Made by a program: the position numbers and the translations under genes. A DNA stretch of 25,852 bases from DUVY01 sp036562755 (lineage in GTDB: Bacteria > Bacillota > Clostridia > Christensenellales > DUVY01), in NCBI GenBank assembly GCA_036562755.1, contig DATCJN010000034.1, positions 1 to 25,852 of the forward strand, in the 5' to 3' direction. Shown here one piece after another: positions 1-6,423 of this stretch (positions within the stretch are counted from its first letter, which is position 1; every line of letters starts with the position of its first letter). The notes below the pieces were generated by a model. It did not search any database, had not been told where the DNA came from, and saw only the letters and a program-made list of their open reading frames with translations.

Positions 1-45
1 CAAAAAGTTGTAGATTTTGTCACAATATGATAAATTATTATCGAT

Positions 46-67
46 GGTTTCAATAGGATTTGAAACC
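46..67 (+). other. hairpin in the leader of the purine permease gene
   Basis: A perfect 7-bp inverted repeat (GGTTTCA / TGAAACC) with an 8-base loop lies 30 bases upstream of the permease start codon. No T-run follows it, so it is not a complete intrinsic terminator. It could be part of a 5'-UTR control element whose upstream half lies outside the window. The conserved core of a purine riboswitch is not visible in the 96 bases available. Confidence 0.4.
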
Positions 68-96
68 AAATCTAATTCAAGGAGTTTTTAAAACTT

Positions 97-1557
97 ATGT
101 CCAAGTTTAAAAGCGCTTTAGACCGCTATTTTGGAATCTCCTCTAAAGGCAGCAAGATTTCCACCGAAATAATAGCGGGCGTTACCACGTTCTTGACAAT
201 GGCTTACATTCTCGTTGTCAATCCCAACACTTTGGGTGGAGTAGCCGATAACGGTTTCTCTAACGAGGCAATGTGGTCTTCTATCTATGTCGCTACCATT
301 ATAGGCGCATTTGTCGGAACCATACTTATGGCTTTGTATGCCAAGATACCTTTTGCTCAAGCGCCTGGCATGGGCTTAAACGCATTTGCCTTCTATCTAG
401 TATCCATAGTTGGCATAAGCTATGGCGCAACGATGAAGTTGATACTAATTTCGGGTATAATCTTCGTCTTATTGAGCATCTTTGGCATTAGAGAAAAGAT
501 AGTTGTTGCTGTGCCGGACGTTATTAGAAAGGCTATTCCCGTAGGTATCGGTTTATTTATCGCTTATGTAGGCTTGCAAAGCGCTAAAATTATTGTAAAA
601 GGACCTACCATTACCTCTCTTGCAGCTTTGTCTTCTTGGGAAACCGCAAAAGCTCCCTTGGTATGCTTTGTAGGACTTTTGGTAATCGCTATTTTGTCCA
701 AATTGAACGTTAAAGGCGCTATACTTATTGGTATAATTTTTGCTACATTTGTAGGCGCTATTCCCGGTGTCAACGTTACCGATTTATCCGGTTTAAAGGG
801 CGCTCAATGGTTGCCTCATTTTGACAAATTCTTCTCTACTGATTCTGACGTTAGCAGCTTAATAGCTACTTGGTCGGGCTGGGATGATTTTGGCGCATTG
901 TTTACAACTTTTAGCGGAGCTGTATCCGTTATCTTGACAATACTATCGTTTACCATGATTGACATGTTCGACACATTCGGAACATTATATGGAACTTGCA
1001 GACGCGCTAACATGCTAGATGAAAACGGCAACGTTCCTAGATTTAAACAAGCTTGCCTATCCGACGCTATCGCTACCGTAGTAGGCGCTGCTGTTGGTAC
1101 TTCTACCGTTACCACTTATGTTGAATCAGCTTCCGGCGTAAGCGTAGGCGGAAGAACGGGCTTGACAGCTTTGGTTGTAGCTTTACTCTTCCTCTTAGCG
1201 TTGTTCTTGACTCCTATATTCATGATTATTCCTGGAGCCGCATCCGCTAGCGCTCTAATTTATGTAGGCGTATTGATGATAGCTACCGTTAAGGACATTA
1301 ACTTTGAGGATCCTGCCTTGGCCGTTCCCGCGTTCATAACCTTGTTCGGAATGCCTTTGGCATACTCCATCACCGACGGTATCGGTTTGGGAATAATTTC
1401 CTATGTATTAATCCAAGTTGTTCTGTATGTAGTTAACATCATCAAATACGCAATCAACAAACAAAAATACGAAAAACCCGCTTGGGAAGTTCACCCTATT
1501 ACGTTGGTTATATTCGTATTGTTCGTATTGAAGTTTGTTGTGCCCACTGATTTCTAA
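97..1557 (+). CDS. pbuG: NCS2-family purine permease (adenine/guanine/hypoxanthine, AzgA/PbuG type)
   Basis: Inner-membrane permease of 486 aa, expected to import purine bases by proton symport. The sequence shows the AzgA/PbuG-type N-terminus (YFGISSKGSKISTEIIAG, then FLTMAYILVVNP), the AQAPGMGLNAFAFY motif near residue 90, and the TMIDMFDTFGTLYG and GTSTVTTYVESASG motifs typical of the subfamily, with about 12-14 hydrophobic segments. Its length is normal for the family. The ATG at 97 is preceded by AAGGAG (79-84) at ideal spacing. An intrinsic terminator follows, and then adenine deaminase, so uptake and deamination of purines are encoded side by side. Which base is preferred cannot be read from the sequence. 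Family assignment is firm; the pbuG symbol is by family resemblance. Confidence 0.92.
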   Translation: MSKFKSALDRYFGISSKGSKISTEIIAGVTTFLTMAYILVVNPNTLGGVADNGFSNEAMWSSIYVATIIGAFVGTILMALYAKIPFAQAPGMGLNAFAFYLVSIVGISYGATMKLILISGIIFVLLSIFGIREKIVVAVPDVIRKAIPVGIGLFIAYVGLQSAKIIVKGPTITSLAALSSWETAKAPLVCFVGLLVIAILSKLNVKGAILIGIIFATFVGAIPGVNVTDLSGLKGAQWLPHFDKFFSTDSDVSSLIATWSGWDDFGALFTTFSGAVSVILTILSFTMIDMFDTFGTLYGTCRRANMLDENGNVPRFKQACLSDAIATVVGAAVGTSTVTTYVESASGVSVGGRTGLTALVVALLFLLALFLTPIFMIIPGAASASALIYVGVLMIATVKDINFEDPALAVPAFITLFGMPLAYSITDGIGLGIISYVLIQVVLYVVNIIKYAINKQKYEKPAWEVHPITLVIFVLFVLKFVVPTDF

Positions 1558-1575
1558 TTAATAATAAGAGCATTT

Positions 1576-1608
1576 AAAACGGTCTTCTAAGCGAAGGCCG
1601 TTTTTATT
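1576..1608 (+). terminator. intrinsic terminator after the purine permease
   Basis: AACGGTCTTC pairs with GAAGGCCGTT across a 5-base loop, with one G-U pair, and is followed directly by TTTATT. It separates the permease transcript from the adenine deaminase gene. Confidence 0.85.
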
Positions 1609-1612
1609 ATGC

Positions 1613-1641
1613 TTGCTAAAATTTTCTTTTGGGGCTACAAT
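1613..1641 (+). promoter_or_regulatory. candidate SigA-type promoter for adenine deaminase
   Basis: TTGCTA (1613-1618), a 17-base spacer and TACAAT (1636-1641) lie just after the permease terminator and 24 bases before the ade start codon. Both hexamers are imperfect, but the spacing is optimal and the position is right. Confidence 0.55.
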
Positions 1642-1664
1642 TAATTTAAAAGGAGATGATAGTA

Positions 1665-3374
1665 ATGAAAAAATATATCGACGCGGCCGCGGGCAGAATT
1701 AAGCCCGATAAGGTTTTAAAAGGCGGCAATGTGGTAAATGTATTCAGCAGCAAAATTATTAAAGCCGATGTCGCCATAGTGGGCGAAAAAATCGTTGGAA
1801 TAGGCGATTACGACGGACTTGAAAATATAGACTGCAGCGGCAAATATATAATTCCCGGGCTGATCGACACGCACTTGCATATAGAATCTACCATGCTCAC
1901 TCCCGCGGAGTTTTGCAAAGTAATTATTCCTTACGGCACGACCACCATAATAGCCGACCCGCATGAGATCGCCAATGTTCTGGGCATTGAGGGAGTAAAA
2001 TATATGATTGAGCAGACCAAGGGCTTGCCAATCAACGCGCGCTTTATGCTGCCCTCTTGCGTGCCCGCAACCTTTTTTGAAAACGCGGGAGCCATAATTG
2101 ATTCTAAGCAAATCAAAGAATACATAACCGACCCCGATATATTCGGACTGGGCGAGTTTATGAACTTTGTGGGCGTATATTTGGGCGACGAGGAATGCCT
2201 TGCAAAAATAGAAGCCGCCGCCCAAGCGGGCAAAATTACCGACGGTCACGCTCCCGCGCTTTTGGGCAAAGAACTCAACGCTTATACGGCCGCGGGCATA
2301 AAGACCGAGCACGAATGCACGACCGTTGACGATATGCTAAGAAAGATAGACAACGGCTTTTATATCCAAATAAGGCAGGGCAGCGCGACCAGAAACGTAG
2401 AAACTCTGGTAAAAGGCGTAACCCCTCAAAATATGAGAAGATGCATGTTCTGCACGGACGACAGACACATAGACTCATTATTATACGAAGGACATCTCAA
2501 CTATAACCTAAAAGTCGCGGTTGAAAACGGCCTAGATCCGATAAGCGCGGTAACTATAGCCACTTTGAACGCGGCTGAATGCTACGGCCTAAAGGGTTAC
2601 GGCGCGATCGCGCCCGGATACATAGCCGACATAGTCGTAATGAATGACTTAAAAGATTTCGTCGCCGATATGGTATTCTTTAAAGGCGAATTGGTTGCTA
2701 AACAAGGCAAGCCGCTGTTCGAGGTTAAGGTAAAACCCGACGAAAGAGTGCTAAACACCGTAAGGATAAGCGACGTCAAACCCTCTGACTTTGAGATATA
2801 TTCCAACAGCGACAAAGTCCTCGCCATTGACCTTATCCCCGCCAATGTGGTAACCAAAAAGGCAATAGTCCAAGTCAAGAGAAACCCCGACAACTCTATT
2901 GACATAAAAGGCACGGATTTATTAAAGCTGGCCGTAATCGAACGCCACAAAAACACGGGCAATATCGGCAAGTGTTTGATAAAAAATTACGGTTTAAAAA
3001 ACGGCGCTATTGCTCAAACCATAGCGCACGACTCTCATAATATAATCGTGCTAGGCGACAACAACGAGGATATGGCTTTGGCAGTCAACAGCCTTAAAGA
3101 GCTGGGCGGCGGCTTGATAGTTGTCTCCCAAGGCAAAGTTTTAGGTTCGCTAAAACTTGAAGTCGCAGGACTTATGACCGCGCGTCCTATAGAGGAAGTC
3201 AACGAAGAGTTCCAAAAGATGATCGAAATCGCGCATTCGCTGGACGTTTCCAAAGAAGTAGAGCCTTTTATGACGCTGTCTTTCTTGGCTCTGCCTGTCA
3301 TTCCCAGCTTGAAGTTGACGGACAAAGGCTTGTTTGATGTGGATAAATTTGAGTTTGTATCCTTGGAAGCCTGA
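1665..3374 (+). CDS. ade: adenine deaminase
   Basis: Metal-dependent amidohydrolase of 569 aa that converts adenine to hypoxanthine and ammonia in the cytoplasm. The N-terminal beta-domain leads into GLIDTHLHIES (the HxH metal ligands, near residues 70-72), then ADPHEIANVLG (near residue 100), GHAPALLGKELNAY and FCTDDRHIDSLL, all Ade signatures. The C-terminal half carries the adenine-deaminase C-domain, including the AHDSHNIIVLG motif. Length matches AdeC of Bacillus. An ATG at 1656 touches the AAAGGAG box directly, so the in-frame ATG at 1665, nine bases after the box, is chosen as the start. Together with the upstream permease it forms a purine import and salvage pair, each with its own promoter or terminator. 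Confidence 0.96.
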   Translation: MKKYIDAAAGRIKPDKVLKGGNVVNVFSSKIIKADVAIVGEKIVGIGDYDGLENIDCSGKYIIPGLIDTHLHIESTMLTPAEFCKVIIPYGTTTIIADPHEIANVLGIEGVKYMIEQTKGLPINARFMLPSCVPATFFENAGAIIDSKQIKEYITDPDIFGLGEFMNFVGVYLGDEECLAKIEAAAQAGKITDGHAPALLGKELNAYTAAGIKTEHECTTVDDMLRKIDNGFYIQIRQGSATRNVETLVKGVTPQNMRRCMFCTDDRHIDSLLYEGHLNYNLKVAVENGLDPISAVTIATLNAAECYGLKGYGAIAPGYIADIVVMNDLKDFVADMVFFKGELVAKQGKPLFEVKVKPDERVLNTVRISDVKPSDFEIYSNSDKVLAIDLIPANVVTKKAIVQVKRNPDNSIDIKGTDLLKLAVIERHKNTGNIGKCLIKNYGLKNGAIAQTIAHDSHNIIVLGDNNEDMALAVNSLKELGGGLIVVSQGKVLGSLKLEVAGLMTARPIEEVNEEFQKMIEIAHSLDVSKEVEPFMTLSFLALPVIPSLKLTDKGLFDVDKFEFVSLEA

Positions 3375-3392
3375 TTTATTTGCGACATATAT

Positions 3393-3430
3393 AAAAAAGG
3401 GATATTTATCATATAATATCCCTTTTTTTT
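3393..3430 (+). terminator. intrinsic terminator after adenine deaminase
   Basis: GGGATATT (3399-3406) pairs with AATATCCC (3415-3422). The stem is flanked by an A-run on the left and eight Ts on the right. It closes the ade transcript. Confidence 0.85.
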
Positions 3431-3463
3431 ATGCGATCAACTATTTCTATCAATTAATTTTGT

Positions 3464-3499
3464 TTTTCATTTATCAAAAACATGATATAATCATATCAT
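3464..3499 (+). promoter_or_regulatory. extended -10 promoter overlapped by an inverted repeat
   Basis: TATAAT at 3486-3491 is preceded by TGA, giving the extended -10 pattern TGnTATAAT. A weak -35 (TTTTCA, 3464-3469) lies 16 bases upstream. The perfect inverted repeat ATGATAT-AATC-ATATCAT (3482-3499) covers the whole -10 box and could be an operator. The downstream gene begins at 3559, giving a leader of about 60 bases. Confidence 0.6.
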
Positions 3500-3558
3500 A
3501 TTTACACTTCTACAAAAAGATTAAAGAAAAGAAATCAAAAAAAGTATAGAGATTTTTT

Positions 3559-4425
3559 ATGATTTTTAATCTCGCTAATCAATTTTTGAGCGTAAAGACC
3601 AGCGCGGCGGGCGGAGAAATTGTTTCGATCGTTCAACGCGGCACAGAATACATAAAAAGAAGTTTTGATGTTTTGGACGGCTGGGCATTTAATCTTTTTC
3701 CCGTAATCGGCAGGCTCAATCAAGGCGTATATAGATACAAGGGCGGAGTATTCAAACTGCCCAAGAACGGCTTTTTAAACAAAGTAATGTTTGAAGTCTC
3801 AAGTTATGATAAGGACAGCGTAACTTATGAGTTTAAGTATGATGAATTTACCCTTAAAGCGTATCCTTTCAAATTTTTATTTAGCGTAAATTACAAACTT
3901 ATAAAAAATCAAATACAAATAACATATAAAATAACCAATTTAGATAATAAACCAATGTATTTTTGTTTGGGCGCAAAGCCCGGTTTTAACGTGCCTTTGA
4001 ACAACCAATTGAGCTTTAGCGATTATTATTTGGAGTTTGAACAAGGCGCTTCAATTAAAAAATTAAATTTGGATTCCTCGTATTTATTAAACGGAAAACA
4101 AGAGCCTTTTGAACTTCAGGGAGGAATCTTGCCATTGCGGCACAGGCTTTTTGACAACGGCGCTATAATTTTGGCGGACGCGCCCAAATCGATAGCGCTA
4201 AAATCAAAATACGACTCAAAAAGCGTCAAAATTACTTATCCGTATATGAAATATTTGTCGCTTTGGAAACCGCCCAAGATAGATACCCCTATGATATGTT
4301 TAGAAGGCTGGACAGGCCTGCCTTCTTATAACTACAAAATTGACGATATTCAAACCAAAGAAGAAATAATCAAATTAAATATCGGAGAAGAATATATTAA
4401 CGCTTGGAGTATAGAGATAAATTAA
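3559..4425 (+). CDS. aldose 1-epimerase (LacX-like) homologue with both active-site histidines replaced
   Basis: A 288-aa cytoplasmic beta-sandwich protein of the galactose mutarotase-like superfamily, closest in layout to LacX-type proteins. The frame FPVIGRLNQGVYRYKGG (residues 47-63), LPKNGFLNK (67-75), MYFCLGAKPGFNVPL (133-147) and MICLEGWTGLPS (245-256) follows the family pattern. Family members normally have HGF where this has NGF (Asn70) and GAHPAF where this has GAKPGF (Lys140). The glutamate of the last motif, Glu249, is kept. Normal mutarotase chemistry uses a His/Glu pair, so this protein may have lost epimerase activity or act on another ligand. A single-gene transcription unit is likely, between its own promoter and a terminator. 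The ribosome binding site is weak (TAGAG). Fold is confident; activity is open. Confidence 0.85.
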   Translation: MIFNLANQFLSVKTSAAGGEIVSIVQRGTEYIKRSFDVLDGWAFNLFPVIGRLNQGVYRYKGGVFKLPKNGFLNKVMFEVSSYDKDSVTYEFKYDEFTLKAYPFKFLFSVNYKLIKNQIQITYKITNLDNKPMYFCLGAKPGFNVPLNNQLSFSDYYLEFEQGASIKKLNLDSSYLLNGKQEPFELQGGILPLRHRLFDNGAIILADAPKSIALKSKYDSKSVKITYPYMKYLSLWKPPKIDTPMICLEGWTGLPSYNYKIDDIQTKEEIIKLNIGEEYINAWSIEIN

Positions 4426-4459
4426 AAAACAGCCTTAAAGTTTTTAAGGCTGTTTTTTT
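4424..4459. terminator. bidirectional intrinsic terminator
   Basis: ACAGCCTTAAA (4429-4439) pairs perfectly with TTTAAGGCTGT (4443-4453) across a 3-base loop, with A-runs on the left and T-runs on the right. It serves the epimerase gene on the plus strand and the convergent minus-strand gene. Confidence 0.9.
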
Positions 4460-4474
4460 ATTCAACCCGTTCTT

Positions 4475-4912
4475 TTATAGATAAATCTTAAGCTCTTGTA
4501 TGTGTCTTTCTAACATCTGAATGTAGTCTTCGGCTAGCTGCAAAATTTCGGTGTCGGCGTCCATATATTTTCTTTTGTTTTTCAGCGCCTTAATCCAGCC
4601 CAGATTGCTGCCCATTAGGTTTAGCTCGGCAAGCTTGGAAGTAGTGCTGTTAAACATAGTCTGCATATCCAGCGACATAGTAACGCACATCTTGGTGCAA
4701 ATTCCCGGACCGGATTCTTCGTAGCCTTTTTTGTTTAGAATTTCTTTGGTTTTTTCAAAGATTTCGCGGTAGCCTTTAAGTTGATTTTGCAAAACTTCTT
4801 CAAACTTTTGGTCGTGGTTGATGCAAATCGTCTTTTTTAACGAAATAATTCCCATAGTGGCGTTTTTATGCAAGAGCTTTAGTAATTCTTTATTGCTGTT
4901 TTCTTGACTCAT
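4475..4912 (-). CDS. uncharacterised small helical protein (conserved clostridial family)
   Basis: A 145-aa protein with no signal peptide and no membrane segment. It is predicted to be almost all helix, like a four-helix bundle. Visible signatures are LLHKNATMGIISLKK (13-27), QLKGYREIFEKTKEIL (44-59), a GPGICTKM turn with two cysteines (68-75), NLMGSNLGWIKALK (98-111) and a C-terminus ending LKIYL. I recall the same spacing (NAKMG, GPMAK, GS-MG, LK-YL) from uncharacterised proteins in many Clostridia, but I cannot name a function. The open frame extends back to 5122. The ATG at 4912 is chosen because AGGAG stands nine bases before it and the upstream extension is low-complexity. It is transcribed divergently from the sigma-like gene and terminates at the shared terminator beside the epimerase gene. 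Confidence 0.75.
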   Translation of the reverse strand: MSQENSNKELLKLLHKNATMGIISLKKTICINHDQKFEEVLQNQLKGYREIFEKTKEILNKKGYEESGPGICTKMCVTMSLDMQTMFNSTTSKLAELNLMGSNLGWIKALKNKRKYMDADTEILQLAEDYIQMLERHIQELKIYL

Positions 4913-5025
4913 AAGCATATACTCCTTTTTTTCATATATAAATTGTTTGCTACCGTATTTGTTTTTATTCAAAATACGAGTTAACTTTTGGTTATATATA
5001 GGCGTTAAGATATAAAAATTTACTA

Positions 5026-5031
5026 TATAAT
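5026..5031 (+). promoter_or_regulatory. possible -10 box for the sigma-like gene
   Basis: TATAAT lies 65 bases before the ATG at 5097, within a 184-base AT-rich divergent region (4913-5096). A candidate -35 (TTAAGA, 5005-5010) has a short 15-base spacer, so only the -10 is convincing. Confidence 0.35.
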
Positions 5032-5096
5032 TTTTGGCGCAAACCCCTTGTAAACATATGTTCAAATATGGTATTTTATTAACGCGGAGGGAATTT

Positions 5097-5606
5097 ATGA
5101 ATTGGACTTTCATAAAAGCCATGCTGGATTGTTATAAGAATATAGACAAATTGGCCGACGCTTTGGACAAAAGGGTTACGGACATAGCCTTAAAGTCCGC
5201 AGGTTTTGACGGGAACTTTTTGCCCGCGTCTTATTATGTCCGCGCGATTACCGATTTGACCAACCAAAAAATAGACCTTATCAATATTAAGGTCGTGATA
5301 ATGGATATGATAAATAATTTGCCTTACAGATACCGCATAGCCGCAAAATACAGATATGTTGAAAATCTAAAGATAAAAGATATTGCCCAAAGATTAGGCA
5401 TAAGCACAAGGAGCATTTTTAGACTGCTGGAAAGAACGCCGCTTTACTGCGACGAATACTTGACTAAGCGCGGCTTTGACGACGAATGGTTTTTGGAAAA
5501 CTTCGCGAATAAAAAATGGATGTCAAAACATTTAAGAAACAACGCGGTAAAAGAAAAAACGATTATCAGGCCGCAAAACAATATTTACATAATTCACGCA
5601 AATTAA
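5097..5606 (+). CDS. sigma-70 region 4-like HTH protein lacking region 2
   Basis: A 169-aa probable DNA-binding protein. Residues 74-113 (NNLPYRYRIAAKYRYVENLKIKDIAQRLGISTRSIFRLLER region) read like the -35-recognising HTH of sigma factors: an NLPYRYR lead-in, then KIKDIAQRLGISTRSIFRLL as helix-turn-helix. No core-binding region 2 is present, and the first 70 residues are helical and unfamiliar. Phage late regulators of the RinA/ArpU kind and anti-repressor-like regulators share this arrangement, so it could control the virion operon that begins 0.8 kb downstream, but it could equally be a host regulator. The ATG at 5097 with GGAGGG (5086-5091) is preferred over the upstream start at 5034. It is followed by a hairpin terminator. 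Confidence 0.7.
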   Translation: MNWTFIKAMLDCYKNIDKLADALDKRVTDIALKSAGFDGNFLPASYYVRAITDLTNQKIDLINIKVVIMDMINNLPYRYRIAAKYRYVENLKIKDIAQRLGISTRSIFRLLERTPLYCDEYLTKRGFDDEWFLENFANKKWMSKHLRNNAVKEKTIIRPQNNIYIIHAN

Positions 5607-5634
5607 AAAATTCGGGCTTATGCCCGATTTTTTA
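5605..5634. terminator. intrinsic terminator between convergent genes
   Basis: TCGGGC (5612-5617) pairs with GCCCGA (5622-5627) around TTAT, with A and T tracts on either side, so it can work for the HTH gene and the convergent SH3 gene. Confidence 0.85.
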
Positions 5635-5643
5635 AAGATTAAA

Positions 5644-6357
5644 TCAATTTTTTCTTGGCTTAAAAATCAAATATATAAAAAACACCACCGGGACGCAAAT
5701 CGCGATAGCGATTAATAACTGCGTCCAAAAATTATATGTCTGGTTGAGTTTTTCGTCCGGATCGACTACGGGCGCTACCGGTTTGGGCGAGATGTCGTTG
5801 GGGAATAGGATTTCGTTTTGAACCGTTACGTAATCGGAGTAAATATAGCCGTATTGGGTTTGGGCGCCGTTTTGTAGCTTGACATAATACCAATAAGGCG
5901 AGCCCGTAGTTAACTCTTGCCCCTGAATTTTATTGTAATATTGAACGCTGGTTCCCGAAGGCAGCGAAGCTACCTTCTCGGCGCTTTTGTCGGGCAGCGC
6001 GCGCACATTGGCCGTAATGTCGCCCGAGACGGTCAAGAATAAATTAGTCGGGTATTTTGAGGCGGGCTCGTAATTTTTTATGTTGATAGCCGAAAACTTA
6101 ACATAGCCTATGATATCGTCATATTTGACTTTATAAAAAACCTGGTCTATTTTTTCCAAAATTTCTACGAAATAGGTTTCGGGCAAATAAAAATATATGT
6201 TATCCATCGCGTCGGAATCGGTAGGATTTCGATAGAGAATGGAATTGGATTCCACAATCAAACCGTAACCTAAAGAATCGGACGCTTTGACTTGGCCAAA
6301 TGACATAACCGAAGAAAAGATTAAGATCAAAACAATCAATAGGCGTAGTTTCCTCAT
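5644..6357 (-). CDS. secreted SH3b-domain protein with C-terminal membrane anchor
   Basis: A 237-aa protein. Residues 1-26 form a signal peptide (basic MRKLR, hydrophobic core, likely cleavage after VKA). Two bacterial SH3-like modules follow: a divergent one at about 30-95 (LYRNP, then FVEILEKIDQVFYKVKY, IGYVK) and a clear one at about 108-180 (SGDITANVRALPDKSAEKV, then YWYYVKL, YGYIYSDYV). A proline-rich linker leads to a transmembrane helix (211-233) ending in KPRKN. The domains should face the cell wall, where SH3b modules typically bind peptidoglycan or protein partners; no catalytic domain is present. A TTG at 6363 is in frame, but the ATG at 6357 is preferred because it fits the -10 box 8 bases upstream. 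It is divergent from the terminase gene and shares its 66-base promoter region. Confidence 0.85.
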   Translation of the reverse strand: MRKLRLLIVLILIFSSVMSFGQVKASDSLGYGLIVESNSILYRNPTDSDAMDNIYFYLPETYFVEILEKIDQVFYKVKYDDIIGYVKFSAINIKNYEPASKYPTNLFLTVSGDITANVRALPDKSAEKVASLPSGTSVQYYNKIQGQELTTGSPYWYYVKLQNGAQTQYGYIYSDYVTVQNEILFPNDISPKPVAPVVDPDEKLNQTYNFWTQLLIAIAICVPVVFFIYLIFKPRKN

Positions 6358-6365
6358 TACCAAAA

Positions 6366-6371
6366 ATTATA
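6366..6371 (-). promoter_or_regulatory. -10 box giving a leaderless SH3-protein transcript
   Basis: On the minus strand TATAAT ends 8 bases before the ATG at 6357, so transcription would start at or within two bases of the start codon. No Shine-Dalgarno sequence is present. No good -35 is visible. Confidence 0.5.
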
Positions 6372-6409
6372 CGCCCAAACTAAAGGGCTTTATACTACTT
6401 TTTTTCAAC

Positions 6410-6415
6410 TATAAA
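6410..6415 (+). promoter_or_regulatory. -10 box giving a leaderless virion-operon transcript
   Basis: TATAAA ends 8 bases before the ATG at 6424. No Shine-Dalgarno sequence precedes that ATG. A poor -35 candidate (TTTATA, 6389-6394) has a 15-base spacer. This is the only promoter candidate at the head of the virion operon. Confidence 0.45.
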
Positions 6416-6423
6416 GTCGAAAT

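Noticed and set aside
1..96. purine riboswitch upstream of the permease
   Set aside because: The conserved aptamer core is not present in the 96 available bases. Only a simple hairpin is seen; a riboswitch farther upstream cannot be judged.
1716..2312. 198-aa minus-strand open frame inside adenine deaminase
   Set aside because: It is fully antisense to a gene with clear family motifs, has no ribosome site, and its protein shows no domain pattern. It is a shadow of GC-rich codons.
5034..5096. longer N-terminus for the sigma-like protein
   Set aside because: The GGAGGG box places the start at 5097, and the extra residues would be encoded by the AT-rich promoter region.
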